In this document: positions 5,324 to 6,831 of the stretch, piece by piece
Position numbering within the stretch: the first letter of the stretch is position 1
Layout: each line of letters begins with the position of its first letter
From: Treponema sp.
GTDB taxonomy: Bacteria > Spirochaetota > Spirochaetia > Treponematales > Breznakiellaceae
Reading direction: 5' to 3'
Length of the DNA: 6,831 nt
NCBI GenBank assembly: GCA_031254795.1
Contig: JAIRTS010000227.1
Coordinates: 1-6,831, forward strand
Position numbers and translations under genes: made by a program
Notes under the pieces: generated by a model
Databases searched by the model: none
Seen by the model: only the letters and a program-made list of their open reading frames with translations
What the model was told of the DNA's origin: nothing

Positions 5324-5621
5324 ACAGCCTGACGGACCGGAAAGCGGCGGCGTCTTCCCCGCTCCCCGGCCTTGCCGCAGGCGACGCGCCTGGCGTCCCC
5401 GGGAATTCCGGCCTCGCGGCGGCTTTCATCGCAAGGGGATGTCCGGTTGCGGCGCCCACAACCAGCCGCCCGGCGCCTGGTCTGACGATACCCCGCTCGC
5501 TCTGCGTCTGGCGTCTTCCCTCTCCCGCGGCTTTTCCCCGGCTGACATAGCCCGGAACTTCGCAAAGCGCCCTTGCCGGGCTTTTCCATGGCTTACACGC
5601 GATTCCCGCAGACCGGCTTGA
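5320..5621 (+). pseudogene. ADP-ribosylglycohydrolase (DraG-like), N-terminal remnant
   Basis: The ATG at 5320 opens a frame with PGLAAGDAPGVP, matching the 'GLAAGDALGVP' metal-site segment of ADP-ribosylglycohydrolases. The next frame then continues from EF at 5403 with GMSGCGAHNQPPG and WSDDTPLALRLASSLSRGF, then SPADIARNF, to a TGA at 5619. NQPPG-x-WSDDT carries the paired aspartates that bind Mg2+ in this family. Loss of one base at 5401-5402 explains the break: the family has GVPVEF, and ccc-g?g-gaa-ttc missing one base gives the observed CCCCGGGAATTC. Only about 100 of the usual ~300 residues remain; the later DIG and DTD metal-site motifs are absent. These enzymes remove ADP-ribose from proteins, so placement right after an ART remnant is meaningful. 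It is not expected to be functional. Confidence 0.75.
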
Positions 5622-5708
5622 AACGCCAGCCGGTTCCGGGGGCATCCGCCGCCCGGCCGAGGTTATGGCGGAGGGCATTGCGGCCTGAAATACGCGCCCG
5701 ACTTCGTA

Positions 5709-5730
5709 TTTGCCGGGTATGCCCGGCAAA
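5709..5730. repeat. Strong hairpin, 9-bp arms
   Basis: TTTGCCGGG and CCCGGCAAA are perfect arms around TATG. There is no T-run after it on either strand, so it is not a standard terminator. It could be a small dispersed palindrome or a relic of one. Confidence 0.6.
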
Positions 5731-5772
5731 ACCACGCGGATAAAAACCCCTCCTCTTTTATTCGCAGGCGAG

Positions 5773-5837
5773 TCCAATACCCCGTCCTTTAGGGCGGTTT
5801 CAATAGCGGCATCCGCTTTCGGTTCAAGGGTATTGGA
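5773..5837. repeat. Perfect 10-bp inverted repeat, 45-bp interior
   Basis: TCCAATACCC (5773-5782) and GGGTATTGGA (5828-5837) are perfect reverse complements. The interior contains one copy of the CCGTCC-TTTA-GGGCGG palindrome and an AGCGG/CCGCT stem. The size and layout resemble a small non-autonomous element, but there is no visible target duplication. Confidence 0.45.
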
Positions 5838-5892
5838 TCCCGCATACAATCCATACCTATCAGAACCAACATACCCCGTCCCATTAGGGCGG
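5777..5892. repeat. Two copies of a short palindrome ATACCCCGTCC...TTAGGGCGG
   Basis: Copies at 5777-5797 and 5871-5892 differ only in the loop (CTTTA against CCATTA). Each folds into a small stem with a G-T wobble; the second extends to CCCCG/CGGGG. The second copy ends directly at the TTG start of the lipoprotein gene, so it supplies that gene's 5' region and its G-rich ribosome binding site. Confidence 0.55.
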
Positions 5893-5894
5893 GG

Positions 5895-6656
5895 TTGTTG
5901 ATTAGAAAAGCGGCGGCTATTGGGACGATGATCGTCCTTTCCGCCTGTGTCTCAACCGGGAACGAGGCCAAGATCGAAAAAGGGACTGAGACTGGGTTCC
6001 AGGATGCCGGCTTTTTTAGCGACCAGGAGCGGCTGGTGCAGGAGTGGCAGCATCGGCCCCCTCCAGTTGCGAGTTATTTTGATCTTGCCTTGGAAGGGGA
6101 TTTCCTCGCCATCGTCAAGTACAAGGGCCAAGCATCGAGGGTGAACATTCCCGCCAGCATAGACGGCATTCCGGTCGGCTCTATCGGGGATGGAGCATTT
6201 TCCTATTGCGATAGCCTGACTTCTGTCAACATCCCCGCCGGTGTAACCTCCATTGGAGAGGATGCATTTTCCTTTTGCAACAACCTCAGTGCCATCGTGG
6301 TTGACACTGGTAATAAGCAGTATCACAGTGTCAATGGCATAGTCTTCAGCAAAGATGGTATAACCTTGGTAGTTTATCCCTCAGGCAGAAGGGATAGTAC
6401 ATATACAATCCCTGCCGGTGTGACCACCATTGGGAATTGGGCATTTTGCTGGTGCGTCAGCCTGACTTCCGTCAACATCCCTGTTGGCGTGACCTCCATC
6501 GGGGATAGGGCATTTTATGAGTGCGACAGCCTGACTTCCGTCAGCATCCCTGCCGGCGTGGCCTCCATCGGGGATAGGGCATTTTCCGGTTGCGCCCGCC
6601 TTTCCTTTGCGGACCGGGAAGCCATACGCCGGCGTTTTGGGGACAGAGTCTTTTAG
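5895..6656 (+). CDS. BspA-like leucine-rich-repeat lipoprotein
   Basis: A 253-residue surface lipoprotein. The signal peptide (about residues 1-17, with RK then a hydrophobic run) ends in the lipobox LSAC with C18 lipidated. After a ~60-residue spacer come BspA-type LRR_5 repeats of 23 residues with the consensus SLTSVNIPAGVTSIGDRAF-x-x-C. There are four regular copies plus one interrupted by an insert (NKQYHSVNGIVFSKDG...), and a short non-repeat C-terminus rich in Arg. In other species this fold mediates adhesion to host or other bacterial surfaces; a binding role is inferred. The protein is short for the family. No ATG suits the signal peptide. TTG at 5895 or 5898 is the likely start, with AGGGCGGGG as ribosome binding site inside a repeated palindrome. 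This odd 5' end may mean the original start was lost. No strong promoter was found. Confidence 0.85.
   Translation: MLIRKAAAIGTMIVLSACVSTGNEAKIEKGTETGFQDAGFFSDQERLVQEWQHRPPPVASYFDLALEGDFLAIVKYKGQASRVNIPASIDGIPVGSIGDGAFSYCDSLTSVNIPAGVTSIGEDAFSFCNNLSAIVVDTGNKQYHSVNGIVFSKDGITLVVYPSGRRDSTYTIPAGVTTIGNWAFCWCVSLTSVNIPVGVTSIGDRAFYECDSLTSVSIPAGVASIGDRAFSGCARLSFADREAIRRRFGDRVF
6461..6598 (+). repeat. 69-bp near-identical DNA repeats inside the LRR gene
   Basis: CCTGACTTCCGTCA begins at 6461 and again at 6530, exactly 69 bases (23 codons) apart, and the two units are nearly identical at the DNA level. An older diverged copy starts at 6215. High DNA identity suggests recent duplication and a site where repeat number can change by slippage or recombination. 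Confidence 0.8.
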
Positions 6657-6702
6657 AAAGAAGGTTGGGCGATGCAGTCTCCCACGCCCGTTCCGCCTGC
6701 CG

Positions 6703-6831
6703 CTACCAGATCCGCGGTTCAAAGTCCTGGGGCGGTTCTATCTTTACGGTGTCCCCGGATTGTTCTATCACATAGAAACCCCGTTCCAGGGCGGCAGAGC
6801 GCAGTTCTTGTGTGACAATGGCCCCGGCAAT
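6703..6831 (-). CDS. C-terminal end of an unknown protein, runs off right edge
   Basis: Minus-strand frame open from the window edge to a TAG at 6703-6705, giving 42 residues. It includes ELRSAALERGFYVIEQSGDT and ends EPPQDFEPRIW. The pattern 'A-x-x-x-GFYVIEQSGD...I-x-x-P-x-x-F-x-P-R-x-W' at the very C-terminus recalls a group of hypothetical proteins related to DUF3782 / PD-(D/E)XK-like proteins, but I hold this loosely. The gene converges on the LRR lipoprotein gene with a 46-base gap. No clear terminator is seen in that gap. Confidence 0.65.
   Translation of the reverse strand: MAGAIVTQELRSAALERGFYVIEQSGDTVKIEPPQDFEPRIW

Larger units (their letters stand above)
5622..5894. other. Degenerate spacer between the glycohydrolase remnant and the LRR gene
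   Basis: No intact gene. It holds a hairpin (5612-5634; ACCGGCT/AGCCGGT arms) at the edge of the previous remnant, a strong 9-pair hairpin (5709-5730), a 10-base inverted repeat (5773-5837) and two copies of a short palindrome. On the minus strand a stretch from about 5840 to 5670 reads like a real protein (for example RGGVFIRVVLPGIPGKYEVG) but has no recognisable family. A TACAAT at 5845-5850 could be the -10 box of the next gene, but no convincing -35 lies before it. Confidence 0.5.

Noticed and set aside
5208..5849. Minus-strand ORF of 213 codons as a whole gene
   Set aside because: Most of it is antisense to the glycohydrolase and Cys4 frames, which carry recognisable motifs; only its first ~60 codons look protein-like and are reported as a separate finding.

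Overview
The window looks like a chromosomal segment of a spirochaete, most likely a gut-type Treponema. This is inference. It rests on a fused aroD-aroE gene beside rpiA, a DUF6062-type protein, a BspA-like leucine-rich-repeat lipoprotein, a Treponema-style Ig-like lipoprotein remnant, and lipobox signal peptides. No rRNA or tRNA is present to settle the taxonomy.

Positions 1-3534 are orderly, all on the minus strand, and read right to left. A promoter at 3506-3534 starts a three-gene operon: a small exported protein (3047-3499), aroDE (1527-3038; 3-dehydroquinate dehydratase fused to shikimate dehydrogenase) and rpiA (807-1517). The genes overlap or nearly touch, and the operon closes with a hairpin and T-rich tract at 769-807. 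The promoter is placed so that the transcript should start on or next to the first ATG, which suggests a leaderless mRNA. Downstream, a second unit holds a DUF6062-like zinc-binding protein (60-695). The last bases of that gene overlap the TTG start of a lipoprotein gene that runs off the left edge.

Positions 3535-4500 hold no convincing large gene. They contain a short ORF with a strong ribosome binding site, a 46-bp tandem repeat of nested palindromes (five units, 4076-4300), and an inverted pair of REP/MITE-like elements with the TCATTGCGAG...GAAGCAATCC ends. Long ORFs across these repeats on both strands are artefacts.

Positions 4496-5894 are a graveyard of plus-strand genes behind a good promoter. 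In order they are: a frameshifted lipoprotein with a bacterial Ig-like domain; the C-terminal half of an ADP-ribosyltransferase (ART) domain with one frameshift at a G5 run; a four-cysteine small ORF; and an ADP-ribosylglycohydrolase (DraG-like) N-terminus, frameshifted and truncated. The neighbouring ORF ends overlap by four bases (TTGA, ATGA), as in an operon. I read this as the remains of an ADP-ribosylation effector or phage MuF-ART locus with its reversing enzyme. It is the most interesting content of the window.

Positions 5895-6656 encode a small BspA-like lipoprotein with an unusual TTG start inside a short repeated palindrome. The right edge (6703-6831, minus strand) holds the C-terminal 42 residues of another protein that converges on it.
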